DNA of 64,000 bases from NCBI RefSeq assembly GCF_014635345.1, contig NZ_BMCU01000006.1, positions 62,001 through 126,000 on the forward strand, written 5' to 3'. Made by a program: the position numbers and the translations under genes. Shown here piece by piece: positions 43,893 through 52,994 of the stretch. The stretch comes from Rhodococcoides trifolii (GTDB lineage Bacteria > Actinomycetota > Actinomycetes > Mycobacteriales > Mycobacteriaceae). Within the stretch, counting starts at the first letter, position 1; every line of letters starts with the position of its first letter. The notes beneath the pieces are model-generated. The model searched no databases. It was given only the letters and a program-made list of their open reading frames with translations, and was not told the origin of the DNA.

Positions 43893-45101
43893 ATGACACT
43901 CGACTCGATCGGCGTAGCCGTCATCGGCGGCGGAATGGCCGGACGTGCGCACGCGGCCGGCTACCGTATGGCCTCGACCCTGTTCGACACCGACCGCCCC
44001 GCCGTCCGACTGGTGGCCGTGGCCGATACCAACGTCGCAGTGGCCGACGACACCGCCAAGCGGTACGGCTACGAACGCGCCGAATACAGCTGGCAGGCCA
44101 TCGCCGATGCGGACGACATCGATGCGGTCAGCGTCGTCGTGGCCAACCACCTGCACCGCGACATCGTCGAGGGATTGCTCGCCGCCGGCAAGAACGTGCT
44201 GTGCGAGAAGCCACTTGCCGGCTCCATCGAGGACGCGGAATCGATGGTCGCCGCAGCTGCCGAATCGACCGGAATCGCCACCGTCGGTTACACATACCGT
44301 CGTTCGCCTGCGGTGCAGGCCATCGCCGACGAGTTGGCGAAAGGCAGGATAGGCGACATCGTGCACTTCGACGGTCGCTACCGCGCGGACTATTCGCTCG
44401 ATCCCACGGGGCCGATGACCTGGCGTTACCGCGGCGGCCCCGGAACGGGCGCCCTGGCCGACGTCGGCAGTCACCTCATCGACCTCGCCGAGTTCGTCTG
44501 CGGTCCGGTCGTCGAGGTACGCGGCGCCGCGTTCTCGACCGTGATCACCGATCGCCCCGTCCCGGTCGGTGTCACCTACGGCCACACCAAGGCCGAGACG
44601 ACCGGTGACATGGCGCCGGTGGAGAACGAGGACGTTGCCACATTCACCGCACGATTCGCCGGCGGGTTCCTCGGGACCTTCTCCGCTTCTCGGGTGTCCC
44701 ACTCCAATCCTGACGGGTTGTCGTTCGATCTGTTCGGAACCGGCGGCTCCGCGTCCTGGTCGCTCGATCGTGCCTCCGAATTCCACATCTCGACCACCGA
44801 CATCGACGACACCGTCAACGGACCTCGGCGGGTCATCATCGGACCGCAGCACCCGTACATCCGCGGCGGAATCCCCATGGACGCAGCCGGTGTCGGCCAC
44901 GGCAAGGCCGAGTTCTTCGCGTTCCAGGCTCGTGCGTTCCTCGATCAGGTCGCCGGGCAGGCCGGAGGCCGGTCGACATCGGGCGGTGTGGACGGCGGAC
45001 TACCGCAGTTGCCCGACTTCGCCCACGGTCTGCGCGGTATGCAGATCGTCACCGCCATCGCCGAATCGGCGGCCGGTGGCGGCATCGCCGTCAAGATCTG
45101 A
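43893..45101 (+). CDS. Gfo/Idh/MocA oxidoreductase
   Basis: A 402-residue NAD(P)-dependent sugar dehydrogenase. The cofactor motif VAVIGGGMAGRAHAAGY is at residues 8-24, the catalytic Lys in NVLCEKPLAGS (about residue 105), and the C-terminal substrate motif in GALADVGSHLIDLAEF (about residues 187-202). The length exceeds typical inositol dehydrogenases by about 60 residues and suits glucoside or galactose oxidoreductases of this family. It is the first gene of an operon with the isomerase 30 nt downstream. Confidence 0.88.
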   Translation: MTLDSIGVAVIGGGMAGRAHAAGYRMASTLFDTDRPAVRLVAVADTNVAVADDTAKRYGYERAEYSWQAIADADDIDAVSVVVANHLHRDIVEGLLAAGKNVLCEKPLAGSIEDAESMVAAAAESTGIATVGYTYRRSPAVQAIADELAKGRIGDIVHFDGRYRADYSLDPTGPMTWRYRGGPGTGALADVGSHLIDLAEFVCGPVVEVRGAAFSTVITDRPVPVGVTYGHTKAETTGDMAPVENEDVATFTARFAGGFLGTFSASRVSHSNPDGLSFDLFGTGGSASWSLDRASEFHISTTDIDDTVNGPRRVIIGPQHPYIRGGIPMDAAGVGHGKAEFFAFQARAFLDQVAGQAGGRSTSGGVDGGLPQLPDFAHGLRGMQIVTAIAESAAGGGIAVKI

Positions 45102-45131
45102 TTCACTTCCGTCTCACCTAAGGACACTTCG

Positions 45132-46130
45132 ATGAAACTCGGCGTCTACAACGCGATCCTGCACGACAAACCTCTGCCCGAGGCTCTGAAAACCGTTGCC
45201 TCACTGGGGTTGGAGGGGATCGAGATCAACTCCGGCGGATTCCTTCCCCCGGTGCACATCCCGGTCGCGGACCTGCTCTCGGGTGCCGTCTCGCCGGCGG
45301 ACTACCTCGCGACGTTCGAGGACACCGGTGTCTCGATCGCCGGCCTGAACTGCAACGGCAATCCGCTGCACCCGGATCCGGAGGTCGGCCCGGAGGACGC
45401 GGACGATCTGCGCAACTCGATCAAGGTCGCCGGCCTTCTCGGCATCGACCGGGTGGTCACCATGTCGGGTCTCCCCGCCGCACATGCCGGTGGGACGTGG
45501 CCGGCGTGGCACGTCAATACCTGGGACAGTGGGTATCTCGATTCGCAGGACTACCAGTGGGACGAGGTCGCGGTGCCGTTCTGGAAGGAAATCGATGCTC
45601 TGGCCCGAGAGAACGGGGTCAAGGTCGCCATCGAGATGCACCCGCAGAACCTGGTGTTCAACCCCCCGACGATGAAGCGTTTGGTCGACAAGGTCGGCGC
45701 GACGAACGTCGGCGCGGAGATGGATCCGTCGCACCTGTTCTGGCAGGGCATCGACCCGATCAAGGCCATCGAGTGGTTGGGGCCGTTGGTCTTTCACGCC
45801 GCAGCGAAGGACACCCGGATCAACCCGAATTGCGCGATCTACGGCGTCCTCGACGACCGCTTCACCCGCATCCCCGCCGATCAGAACCCCGTCAGCCTCG
45901 GCGGCAAGCACGTGGTGAACAAATGGCCGGAGGATTCGGCGTGGGACTTCGTCGCCGTCGGCAACGGCCACGACACCGACTTCTGGGCTCGGTTCCTCTC
46001 CGCGCTGAACAAGATCGATCCGAACATGGCGGTGAACATCGAGCACGAAGACACCGCGTACAGCGCATTGGAGGGTTTGCAGATCGCAGCGGACACACTC
46101 CTCGCGGCGAAGAAGTCCGCCGGGATCTGA
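45132..46130 (+). CDS. TIM-barrel sugar isomerase/epimerase
   Basis: A 332-residue xylose isomerase-like (AP endonuclease 2) TIM barrel: MKLGVYNAILHDKPLPEAL, then GIEINSGG, AIEMHPQNLV (metal Glu), GAEMDPSHLFWQ (metal Asp/His) and VNIEHEDTAYS (last metal Glu). It probably isomerises the product of the upstream dehydrogenase. Co-transcribed with it under LacI control. Convergent with the P450 gene, 65 bp away. Confidence 0.88.
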   Translation: MKLGVYNAILHDKPLPEALKTVASLGLEGIEINSGGFLPPVHIPVADLLSGAVSPADYLATFEDTGVSIAGLNCNGNPLHPDPEVGPEDADDLRNSIKVAGLLGIDRVVTMSGLPAAHAGGTWPAWHVNTWDSGYLDSQDYQWDEVAVPFWKEIDALARENGVKVAIEMHPQNLVFNPPTMKRLVDKVGATNVGAEMDPSHLFWQGIDPIKAIEWLGPLVFHAAAKDTRINPNCAIYGVLDDRFTRIPADQNPVSLGGKHVVNKWPEDSAWDFVAVGNGHDTDFWARFLSALNKIDPNMAVNIEHEDTAYSALEGLQIAADTLLAAKKSAGI

Positions 46131-46195
46131 GCGTCGGACCGAATCGGGTTGCTTACCCGCCCGGGCACGTCACGAGTCGTGTTGCAGAATGGAAC

Positions 46196-47413
46196 TCACA
46201 GCTGACGCAGCGTCACCCGTACAGGTATCGATTGCCAGGAGCGAAGTGTGTTGTTCAGGTGCCTTGTCGCCGGTGCGGTGGGCTCGATCGATTCGATTCG
46301 ATGTGCGAGTGCGGTGAGGAGTGCTTCGGCTTCGAGCCTGGCGACGTGCTGACCGACGCACTGGTGGATCCCCATGCCGTACCCGACGTGACCTGACGGG
46401 TTGCGGGTCAGGTCGAAGACGTCCGGGTCGGTCCACCGTCGGGGATCACGGTTGGCGGAGCCGAGGAACATCAGGATCTTCTGCCCGTCGGGGATGATCG
46501 TTCCGCCGACTTCGATGTCGGCGGTGGCCGTCCGGAAGAAGGTCTGTACCGGGGATTCCCACCGCACAGCTTCGTCGAACGCGGTCTTCGCCAATGCCGA
46601 GGGGTTGCTGCGAAGCTCCGCCCACTGAAGCGGGTTGTTCGCCAACGCATAGAGCAGGGCGGCCAACCCGTTGACGGTGGTGTCGACACCGGCAGACAGC
46701 AGTGAGCGCACGATCAACGGTGCTTGGTCGTGGGTGATGTCGCCGCGGTCTGCGGCCGCCCAGATCTCGGCGCCGAAACCGCCGTTCGAGAGCATGTCAC
46801 GCGCGCACTGGGCTTTCACCCACGAGGACAGCTCTCCGACGCGCGGTAACCCTTTGTCCACCAGCGAATTGACGGGCCCGAAGGCATTGAACAGGTGGTC
46901 TCCGTAGGGAAGCAGATTTTCGCGTCCCGCCTCGGGTATGCCTACGGCGTCGGGGAACACCCGGAGGGGGAACGCAGCTGCGAGCTCGGTCACGGCGTCG
47001 AATTCGCTGTGAGTGCTCAGAACCTGGTCGACGAGGGTCTCGGCGTCGGCGAACCACGCCGCTCGGAGCTTGGTCAGGGCCCGCGGTCCGAGAACCTTGG
47101 AGGCCACAGCACGCGGTGCGTCGTGGTGCGGTGCGTCGGTCTCGAGCAGCACACTCGGTGGCCGCCAGGGGGTTTCGTACCGAAAGTTGCTCAGTCCCAC
47201 GCCGGCTGCGGATTGGAACCCTTGCCAGTCGGTGAGGGCGGCGTGGACCTGCTCGTAGCGGCCCATCGCGTAGACGTCGTACCGGTCGAGGTACACCACC
47301 GGGCCGGCGTCGCGCAGATCGGCTTGGAACGGAAGCGGATTCTCCAGAACGTCGAGACCGAACGGGTCGGCGTGGCTGATCGGAACGTCGGTTGAAAGCG
47401 CGGAAGTTGTCAT
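46196..47413 (-). CDS. CYP199A-like cytochrome P450 (aromatic acid monooxygenase)
   Basis: A 405-residue P450 resembling CYP199A2/A4, which O-demethylate 4-methoxybenzoate. Seen here: the haem ligand Cys352 in GYGMGIHQCVGQ, the acid-alcohol pair in SLLSAGVDTTVNG, the ERR Glu/Arg pair and PWRPPSVLLE (Arg84, Ser87), the segment that holds the substrate carboxylate in CYP199A4. A small para-substituted benzoate is the likely substrate. ATG 47413 lies 20 nt after the reductase stop. Both genes form an operon under an IclR regulator. Confidence 0.88.
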   Translation of the reverse strand: MTTSALSTDVPISHADPFGLDVLENPLPFQADLRDAGPVVYLDRYDVYAMGRYEQVHAALTDWQGFQSAAGVGLSNFRYETPWRPPSVLLETDAPHHDAPRAVASKVLGPRALTKLRAAWFADAETLVDQVLSTHSEFDAVTELAAAFPLRVFPDAVGIPEAGRENLLPYGDHLFNAFGPVNSLVDKGLPRVGELSSWVKAQCARDMLSNGGFGAEIWAAADRGDITHDQAPLIVRSLLSAGVDTTVNGLAALLYALANNPLQWAELRSNPSALAKTAFDEAVRWESPVQTFFRTATADIEVGGTIIPDGQKILMFLGSANRDPRRWTDPDVFDLTRNPSGHVGYGMGIHQCVGQHVARLEAEALLTALAHRIESIEPTAPATRHLNNTLRSWQSIPVRVTLRQL

Positions 47414-47433
47414 GTCACACAGTCCTTGTCGAG

Positions 47434-48429
47434 TCAGAGGTCGAGAACGAGGCGGTCGGAGCAGGATCGGGAGACGCAGATGAACATGCACCCGGCGCCG
47501 TCGCGTTCGGAATCGTCGAGGATCGAATCGCGGTGGTCCGGCTCGCCGTCCAGAACCGTTGTCTCACACGTGCCGCAGGTGCCCTCTCGGCACGACGACA
47601 AGACGTTGACGCCCGCATTCTGGACGGCGTCGAGAACGCTGCCGTTCGGAGACACGGTGACAGTTACTGCGCTGCGTGCGAGTTCGACCTCGAACGGCGC
47701 AGTACGCGCCGGTGCGGACTGCTGTTTCGGAACGAATCGTTCCATCCTCAGCTTGCCGACAGGCCAATCTACACAGCACTTTTCGACTGCACCGAGAAGC
47801 GGCTCGGGTCCACACACATACACCTTGGCGTCGTCGGATGCAGCTGCCGTCAGCCAGGTCGGCAGGTCGAGCAGGCCCACCTCGTCCTGCGGAGCAATCA
47901 CGACTCGGTTGCCGTACGCGGCAAGTTCGTCCACAAAGCCCATCGAAGTCCGTGTACGTCCCCCATAGAGGAGCGTCCACTCGATACCCATCAGGTCTGC
48001 CTGCGCCATCATCGGGATCAACGGAGTGATACCGATGCCCCCCGCGATGAACAAGTACCGCGGTGCGGGAACCAGAGGAAAGTTGTTGCGCGGACCACCC
48101 ACACCGACCACGTCGCCGACGGAGAGGACATCGTGCACGAATGCCGAACCGCCGCGTCCGGCCGGTTCTCGGAGCACGCCCACCCTGAACGTATACGGGT
48201 CCCAGCGATTTCCGCAGAGCGAATACTGCCGGGTCACACCCGACGGCAGGATCAGGTCGACGTGCGCACCCGGCGCCCAGTCCGGCAGACGCTTACCGTC
48301 TGGACGAGCGAGCGTCAGCGACACGACTCCCTCCGACACAACGTCTTTCGCCGTCACTCGCAGAGTCGAATCCGTGTGGTTGTCGAAGTCGTTCGTCATC
48401 ACGGTCGCGCAGTCGTCGTTGTCGATCAT
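47434..48429 (-). CDS. Phthalate-dioxygenase-reductase-type flavo-iron-sulfur protein
   Basis: A 331-residue reductase with FMN/NAD domains and a C-terminal plant-type [2Fe-2S] domain. RQYSLCG (about residues 67-73) binds flavin, YLFIAGGIGITPLIPM binds NAD, and CREGTCGTCE plus a later Cys (CMFICVS) hold the cluster. This type normally feeds Rieske oxygenases such as vanillate demethylase; here it lies directly before a P450 gene. It should deliver electrons from NADH to the P450. ATG 48429 with GAGGGAG upstream; promoter region carries an IclR-like palindrome. Confidence 0.9.
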   Translation of the reverse strand: MIDNDDCATVMTNDFDNHTDSTLRVTAKDVVSEGVVSLTLARPDGKRLPDWAPGAHVDLILPSGVTRQYSLCGNRWDPYTFRVGVLREPAGRGGSAFVHDVLSVGDVVGVGGPRNNFPLVPAPRYLFIAGGIGITPLIPMMAQADLMGIEWTLLYGGRTRTSMGFVDELAAYGNRVVIAPQDEVGLLDLPTWLTAAASDDAKVYVCGPEPLLGAVEKCCVDWPVGKLRMERFVPKQQSAPARTAPFEVELARSAVTVTVSPNGSVLDAVQNAGVNVLSSCREGTCGTCETTVLDGEPDHRDSILDDSERDGAGCMFICVSRSCSDRLVLDL

Positions 48430-48495
48430 CGGGTTCTCCCTCGTCTTACGTACAGATCGAGGATCTCCCGGAAGCAGTGGGAGCCGCTACGGCGT

Positions 48496-48510
48496 TCTCA
48501 ATAATTGAGA
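48496..48510. promoter_or_regulatory. Probable IclR operator
   Basis: TCTCAATAATTGAGA has perfect 7-bp arms around one central A. It lies between the IclR stop and the reductase start, about 67 nt before ATG 48429. IclR regulators of aromatic acid pathways use such sites. Confidence 0.65.
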
Positions 48511-48528
48511 GAAATTGTGTGTGTCTCG

Positions 48529-49290
48529 TCACGGCACAGGATTCCCCGCGGTCGCCATGACACGCGTGATGCCGCGACCGGCGGCTTGAAGGGCCGGGAT
48601 CAGCGCACGAGCGGCATCATCGTTCGGCACGATCACCGACAAGGCTGCAACGACCGAACTACCGGCATCGCGCAACGGCACCGCGATGCCGGTAGTTTCC
48701 TCGAAGATGTGGCCCGCACAGAACGCGTAGTCGAGCCGCCTCACCTCGGCCAATGCCGCCCTCAGTTCTCGACCCGTGCGCAGTGTCCGATCGGTGAACA
48801 CCGTCAGAGGTTCGGCGATGACGCGCTCCTGCTTCTCGGGCGTCGAGTGCGCAAGGAGAACCAGACCGGACGACGAAGCGTGCAGCGGTAATCGGCCGGC
48901 AACGCGCGAATAGTTGACCGCGGCGCCTCGTGCCGTGAGTCGCTCCACGAACAAGACCTCGCCTCCGTCCATTACACCCAACTGCGTGTGCTGTCCGATC
49001 ACCGCGTGCAAGTCCTCCATGAACGGCATTGCGGCCTCACGTAAACCCACCGTGGGCGAGGCCCGAGACGCGACCTCCCACAACCGGACTCCCACCCGGA
49101 CCAGTCGTCCGTCCCGCTCCAACCACCCCAGACTCACCAACTCCTCGATGAGCCGGGAGGCGGTCGCAACATGCAAGCCGGACCGCCGCGCGATGTCGGT
49201 GACAGTCAAGGCTCGGTCGTCGAGACCGAAAGACTCGACAATGCGCACCCCTCGAGCCAACACCGACTCGCCGGTGGGGACACGAGACAT
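48529..49290 (-). CDS. IclR-family transcriptional regulator
   Basis: A 253-residue IclR regulator with the N-terminal winged helix (GVRIVESFGLDDRALTVTDIARRSGLHVATASRLIEELVSLGWLERD) and a C-terminal effector domain (residues about 80-250, with HTQLGVMDGGEVLFVERL and FEETTGIAVPLRD). It likely senses an aromatic acid and controls the reductase-P450 operon downstream on the same strand through the 48496-48510 palindrome. Confidence 0.9.
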   Translation of the reverse strand: MSRVPTGESVLARGVRIVESFGLDDRALTVTDIARRSGLHVATASRLIEELVSLGWLERDGRLVRVGVRLWEVASRASPTVGLREAAMPFMEDLHAVIGQHTQLGVMDGGEVLFVERLTARGAAVNYSRVAGRLPLHASSSGLVLLAHSTPEKQERVIAEPLTVFTDRTLRTGRELRAALAEVRRLDYAFCAGHIFEETTGIAVPLRDAGSSVVAALSVIVPNDDAARALIPALQAAGRGITRVMATAGNPVP

Positions 49291-49775
49291 GGCACCTCCG
49301 CTCGATCAGAACGTACGTCACGCACCATGGTCCGCGCGGTTCATTACCGCCGTTCCGATCGCTCAGAACCCGGGAAACCGATCAGGGGGTCGTGGAGTTC
49401 GAGTCTTCTCCCCGCTGCGGTGCACGCCCGACGGGTACCGCCTCCAACCGACCTACTCGATCGTCGCCGGGTCATCAGTTCAGCGCGACCAGTTCGTGAA
49501 GGGGTATCGGTTTCGTCCATGCCCGCGGTGGTCTGCCGACACCTACTCCCGAAGAAGTGCATGCGATGTTCGCTCTGATGACCACATTGCCACCGGGCTA
49601 GTTTCGTCAGAGGCCGGTGACGCTTTGGTGTACGCGAGAGTCGCCGAGTCGTGCCCGCGCGATTCCCCAGAGCACGAGGGCGGCAGAGAGCACCGTCAAC
49701 GCACCGACATGAGCGTGTGGACGGCGCGGCACCGATGGACGAATCGCTGATGCGCACAACAGGACTGCGGCGCGC
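49291..49775. other. 485-bp stretch with no convincing gene
   Basis: Open frames here have no recognisable motifs and low coding character. A short minus-strand run near 49610-49740 encodes a hydrophobic segment (ALTVLSAALVLWGIARARLG) that could be the tail of a lost membrane protein. Otherwise nothing is seen. Confidence 0.5.
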
Positions 49776-50396
49776 TCAGACCATGCGGAACGCTTCGTCG
49801 AGCAACTCCCGTGCGAGCGTCACATCGGCGTCGGTGCCGTTCAGAAGGTTGTCGAGGCCGTTCTGAAAGATCCCGTCGAAGGTGGTGTACACCAGGTGTT
49901 TCGACAACCGAGCGGGCTCGCCGCGGAGCTCGCAGTAGCGGTTGACGACGTTCCAGATCATGTCCGCACGGCGCAGCTCGATCTCGCCGACTTCGTAACG
50001 CAGTGAGGACTCGAAGCGCGTCTGGTTACGCAGGTCGTACCAGAGACGGTGCAGGGCTGAGTCGTCCACCAAGGTCCCGATGAACATCGTGGTGAACCCG
50101 GCGCGTAACTCGGCAGCCGTGGACGCGCTCGCGACCGCCTCGTCGTACCGGGTGACGCACGTGTCCTCGTAAATCCGGACAGCCTCGGCGATCAGGTCGA
50201 GCTTGTCGCGAAAGTAGTAGTGCAGGACTCCGTGGGAGAACGCCGAGTTCTGCGCGATCTCACGCAGGCTCGTCCGTGCGTACCCCAGTTCGGCGAGTGT
50301 CACCAATGTTGCCGTTGCGAGCTCGCTGCGACGTGCCGCGAACTTGTCGGGCCCGCGCAGAACTGCGCGTGCCTCTCTTCGCGTGCCGGTAGCCAT
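49776..50396 (-). CDS. TetR-family transcriptional regulator
   Basis: A 206-residue TetR repressor: helix-turn-helix FAARRSELATATLVTLAELGYARTSLREIAQNSAFSHGVLHYYFRDKLDLI at about residues 19-69. The C-terminal ligand domain is the TetR_C_6-like type found with fatty acid and steroid regulators. It is divergent from the SDR operon and probably controls it via the 50479-50496 inverted repeat. Confidence 0.88.
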   Translation of the reverse strand: MATGTRREARAVLRGPDKFAARRSELATATLVTLAELGYARTSLREIAQNSAFSHGVLHYYFRDKLDLIAEAVRIYEDTCVTRYDEAVASASTAAELRAGFTTMFIGTLVDDSALHRLWYDLRNQTRFESSLRYEVGEIELRRADMIWNVVNRYCELRGEPARLSKHLVYTTFDGIFQNGLDNLLNGTDADVTLARELLDEAFRMV

Positions 50397-50478
50397 CGGA
50401 CCAGTGTAAGACGGCGGGGGCCGTCGACGTGTGGTTCGTCGTGTCTGCGCCAGGTTTTCTGACGACTGCCCAAAGTTC

Positions 50479-50496
50479 TCTTGACGTCTGTCAAGA
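50479..50496. promoter_or_regulatory. TetR operator overlapping a -35 element
   Basis: TCTTGAC-GTCT-GTCAAGA has perfect 7-bp arms. The left arm contains TTGACG, which with TAGTGT 18 nt later forms a likely promoter for the SDR gene at 50583, so binding would block transcription. Confidence 0.75.
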
Positions 50497-50582
50497 TCTT
50501 TTCGTAGTGTGACCCAGATCGCATTTTCTGCTGACTGTGCCCGGTATCCAAGCCGGCAAGTCCTTCTCGAAAGGGCAGTTCT

Positions 50583-51386
50583 ATGACGAGTTACGACCTC
50601 TCAGGCCGAAAGGCGCTGGTCACCGGCGCAGCACAGGGACTGGGCGCAGGTATGGCCTCTGCACTGGCGGCCGCGGGCGCGGCTGTCGCCGTTGCCGACA
50701 TCAACGACGAGCTCGGCCACGAAACGGTCGAAAAGCTCCGCTCAGGCGGCGCGACAGCGGAATTCGTCCATCTCGACGTACGGGACGATGCGGGATGGGA
50801 GTCGGCAACGGCCTCGGTCGTCGCCGCGTTCGGCGGGCTCGACATCGTCGTCAACAACGCCGGGATCGAGGTCACCGACCTCCTGATCGATTTCGATGCC
50901 GAGGCCGCGTCGACTCTCCTTTCGGTCAACGTGCTCGGGACGGCCCTGGGAATCAAGCACTCGTTCCGAACGATGCGCCCCGGGGGATCGGCGGGCGCCG
51001 GTGGATCGGTGGTCAACATCGCATCGGTTGCCGCAACGATCGCGTTCCCCGGCATCGCGCTGTACTCCGCGTCCAAATCCGGCATCGACCGGCTCACCCG
51101 CGTAGCGGCCGCCGAATCCGGGAAGCTCGGGTACGGAGTTCGGGTCAACTGCATCTACCCGGGCCTCACTCCTACGGCGATGGGCAACAAGCTCGCCGTC
51201 GAGACCGCTGCGCTCGGCCTCTTCGAGTCGCCGGAAGCGGCAGCCGGCGCGGTCGCCGAGCTGACTCCTCTCGGTCGTCTCGGCCAGGTCGACGACATGG
51301 CCGACGCGGTGGTTTTCCTGTCCTCCGACGCCGCCAAGTTCATCACCGGCGCCGGACTGCCTGTCGACGGCGGAATGGGCATGTGA
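50583..51386 (+). CDS. Short-chain dehydrogenase/reductase (fabG-like)
   Basis: A classical SDR of 267 residues: TGAAQGLGAGMA near residues 14-25, NNAGIEV near 94, and active-site SVAATIAFPGIALYSASKSGID with the Y-x3-K of YSASK. It likely oxidises or reduces a beta-hydroxy or sterol-type acyl-CoA. First gene of a TetR-controlled operon with the acyl-CoA ligase (35 nt downstream) and LLM oxidoreductase. Confidence 0.9.
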   Translation: MTSYDLSGRKALVTGAAQGLGAGMASALAAAGAAVAVADINDELGHETVEKLRSGGATAEFVHLDVRDDAGWESATASVVAAFGGLDIVVNNAGIEVTDLLIDFDAEAASTLLSVNVLGTALGIKHSFRTMRPGGSAGAGGSVVNIASVAATIAFPGIALYSASKSGIDRLTRVAAAESGKLGYGVRVNCIYPGLTPTAMGNKLAVETAALGLFESPEAAAGAVAELTPLGRLGQVDDMADAVVFLSSDAAKFITGAGLPVDGGMGM

Positions 51387-51420
51387 GGCCGCCGTACCTG
51401 TCGACGATACGGATTCGGTT

Positions 51421-52953
51421 GTGACACTTGCGTTCTACCTCGACAAGGGCGCGTCCCTCGGACCGGACGCGCCGTGCATGACTCTGCACGGCGAGTCGAT
51501 GACGTACGGCGAGGTCGTCGCGCTCTCGCATTCGGTCGCGAAGGCGCTCCGGCGCTCCGGCGTCGAACCCGGTCAGAAGGTCGGCATCCTGTCGGCCAAC
51601 CACCCGACCTCGTTCGCGTGCGTCTTCGGCATCGCCCGCGCGGGCGCCGTGTGGTGCCCGATCAATCCTCGTAACACGGCGCGGGAGAACGCCGACCTCC
51701 TCGACCTGTTCGACTGCACGACGCTGATCTACCAACCGGTTTTCGATGCTCTCGTGGGCCAGATAGCACCGCAGTTGTCCAAGCTGGTCGCCCTCGTCCG
51801 GATCGGTGAGGGAGACGATGTCGCAACAGGTTTCGCCGACTGGCTTGCAGCAGCGGACGCCGACGTCTCGGTCGACGTCATCCCCGTCGACGACGTCGTC
51901 GCGCTCGTCGGGACGGGCGGAACAACCGGTCGCCCGAAGGGAGTCATGCTCACCGATCGGAATCTGCAGACGATGACCGCGGTGGTCTTGATGCGGTATC
52001 CGTTCGACGGGCGGCCGCGCTACCTGGCTCTGGCGCCGCTCACCCATGCCGCAGGTGTTCTGTGCTTCCCGATCATGTCGCTGGGGGGCGAAATCGTGGT
52101 GATGGATCACCCGGATGTCGGCGAGTTCCTCGAACTGGTCGAAACGCATCGGATCACGCACACGTTTCTGCCGCCCACCCTGATCTACATGGCGCTCGCA
52201 CACCAGTCGCTGAACAACACCGATCTTGAGTCGCTGCAATGCTTTTGGTACGGCGCGGCACCGATGTCCACCACCCGACTGGCGGAGGCTCTGGACCGAA
52301 TCGGCCCGATGGCCCAACTGTTCGGCCAATCCGAAGCCCCCATGATGATCTCGACACTGTCGCCGGCGCAGCATCGCCGCCCGGATGGCAGCATCGATCA
52401 CGCGAGGCTGTCGAGCGCCGGAACACCGTCTCCGCTTGTGACAGTGGCGATCCTCGACGACAACGGGGCCGCGGTCCCCGCGGGTGCACGCGGCGAGGTC
52501 TGCGTGCGCGGCCCGTTGGTGATGGCCGGCTACTACAAGAATCCGGAGGCCACCGCAGAGGCGTCGGCCCATGGGTGGCACCACACCGGCGACATCGGCT
52601 TCCTCGACGACGACGGCTTTCTCTACATCGTCGACCGCGCCAAGGACATGATCATCACCGGCGGATTCAACGTGTACTCCGCGGAGGTGGAGCAGGCGCT
52701 GATGGCCCACGACGCTGTCCGCGACTGCGCCGTCATCGGACTCCCCGACGAGAAGTGGGGCGAGCGGGTCACTGCTGTCGTCCTGCTGCACGACGGTGCC
52801 TCGGTCGACACCGACGAAGTGGTCCGTTTCGTCAAGGATCGCGTCGGAAGTGTCAAGGCGCCCAAGCAAATCGAGGTGTGGAGCGACCTTCCTCGATCGA
52901 CCGTCGGGAAGATCCTCAAGACCGACATCCGAGCGACCCTGACCGGCACCTGA
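51421..52953 (+). CDS. Acyl-CoA synthetase (AMP-forming)
   Basis: A 510-residue ANL-superfamily ligase. The P-loop-like motif is LVGTGGTTGRPKGVML (about residues 161-176), followed by FGQSEAP (A5), the ATP motif HTGDIGFLDDDGFLYIVDRAKDMIITGGFNVYSAEVE (A7/A8) and the catalytic Lys in RSTVGKILKTD (A10). It activates a carboxylic acid to acyl-CoA. The chain length and substrate are not evident. GTG 51421 follows the SDR stop by 34 nt. Middle gene of the operon. Confidence 0.92.
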   Translation: MTLAFYLDKGASLGPDAPCMTLHGESMTYGEVVALSHSVAKALRRSGVEPGQKVGILSANHPTSFACVFGIARAGAVWCPINPRNTARENADLLDLFDCTTLIYQPVFDALVGQIAPQLSKLVALVRIGEGDDVATGFADWLAAADADVSVDVIPVDDVVALVGTGGTTGRPKGVMLTDRNLQTMTAVVLMRYPFDGRPRYLALAPLTHAAGVLCFPIMSLGGEIVVMDHPDVGEFLELVETHRITHTFLPPTLIYMALAHQSLNNTDLESLQCFWYGAAPMSTTRLAEALDRIGPMAQLFGQSEAPMMISTLSPAQHRRPDGSIDHARLSSAGTPSPLVTVAILDDNGAAVPAGARGEVCVRGPLVMAGYYKNPEATAEASAHGWHHTGDIGFLDDDGFLYIVDRAKDMIITGGFNVYSAEVEQALMAHDAVRDCAVIGLPDEKWGERVTAVVLLHDGASVDTDEVVRFVKDRVGSVKAPKQIEVWSDLPRSTVGKILKTDIRATLTGT

Positions 52954-52994
52954 CCCCCCGAACCTACCGGACAATCCGAACACAGGAGAAGACC

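Noticed and set aside
47100-47200. Possible loss of the carboxylate-binding Arg in the P450
   Set aside because: The variable Ala precedes GVGLS; the carboxylate-binding segment WRPPS (Arg84, Ser87) is present.
49344-49757. 137-codon minus-strand frame between IclR and TetR
   Set aside because: Composition is Arg/Ser/Thr-rich with no motif; not supported as a gene.
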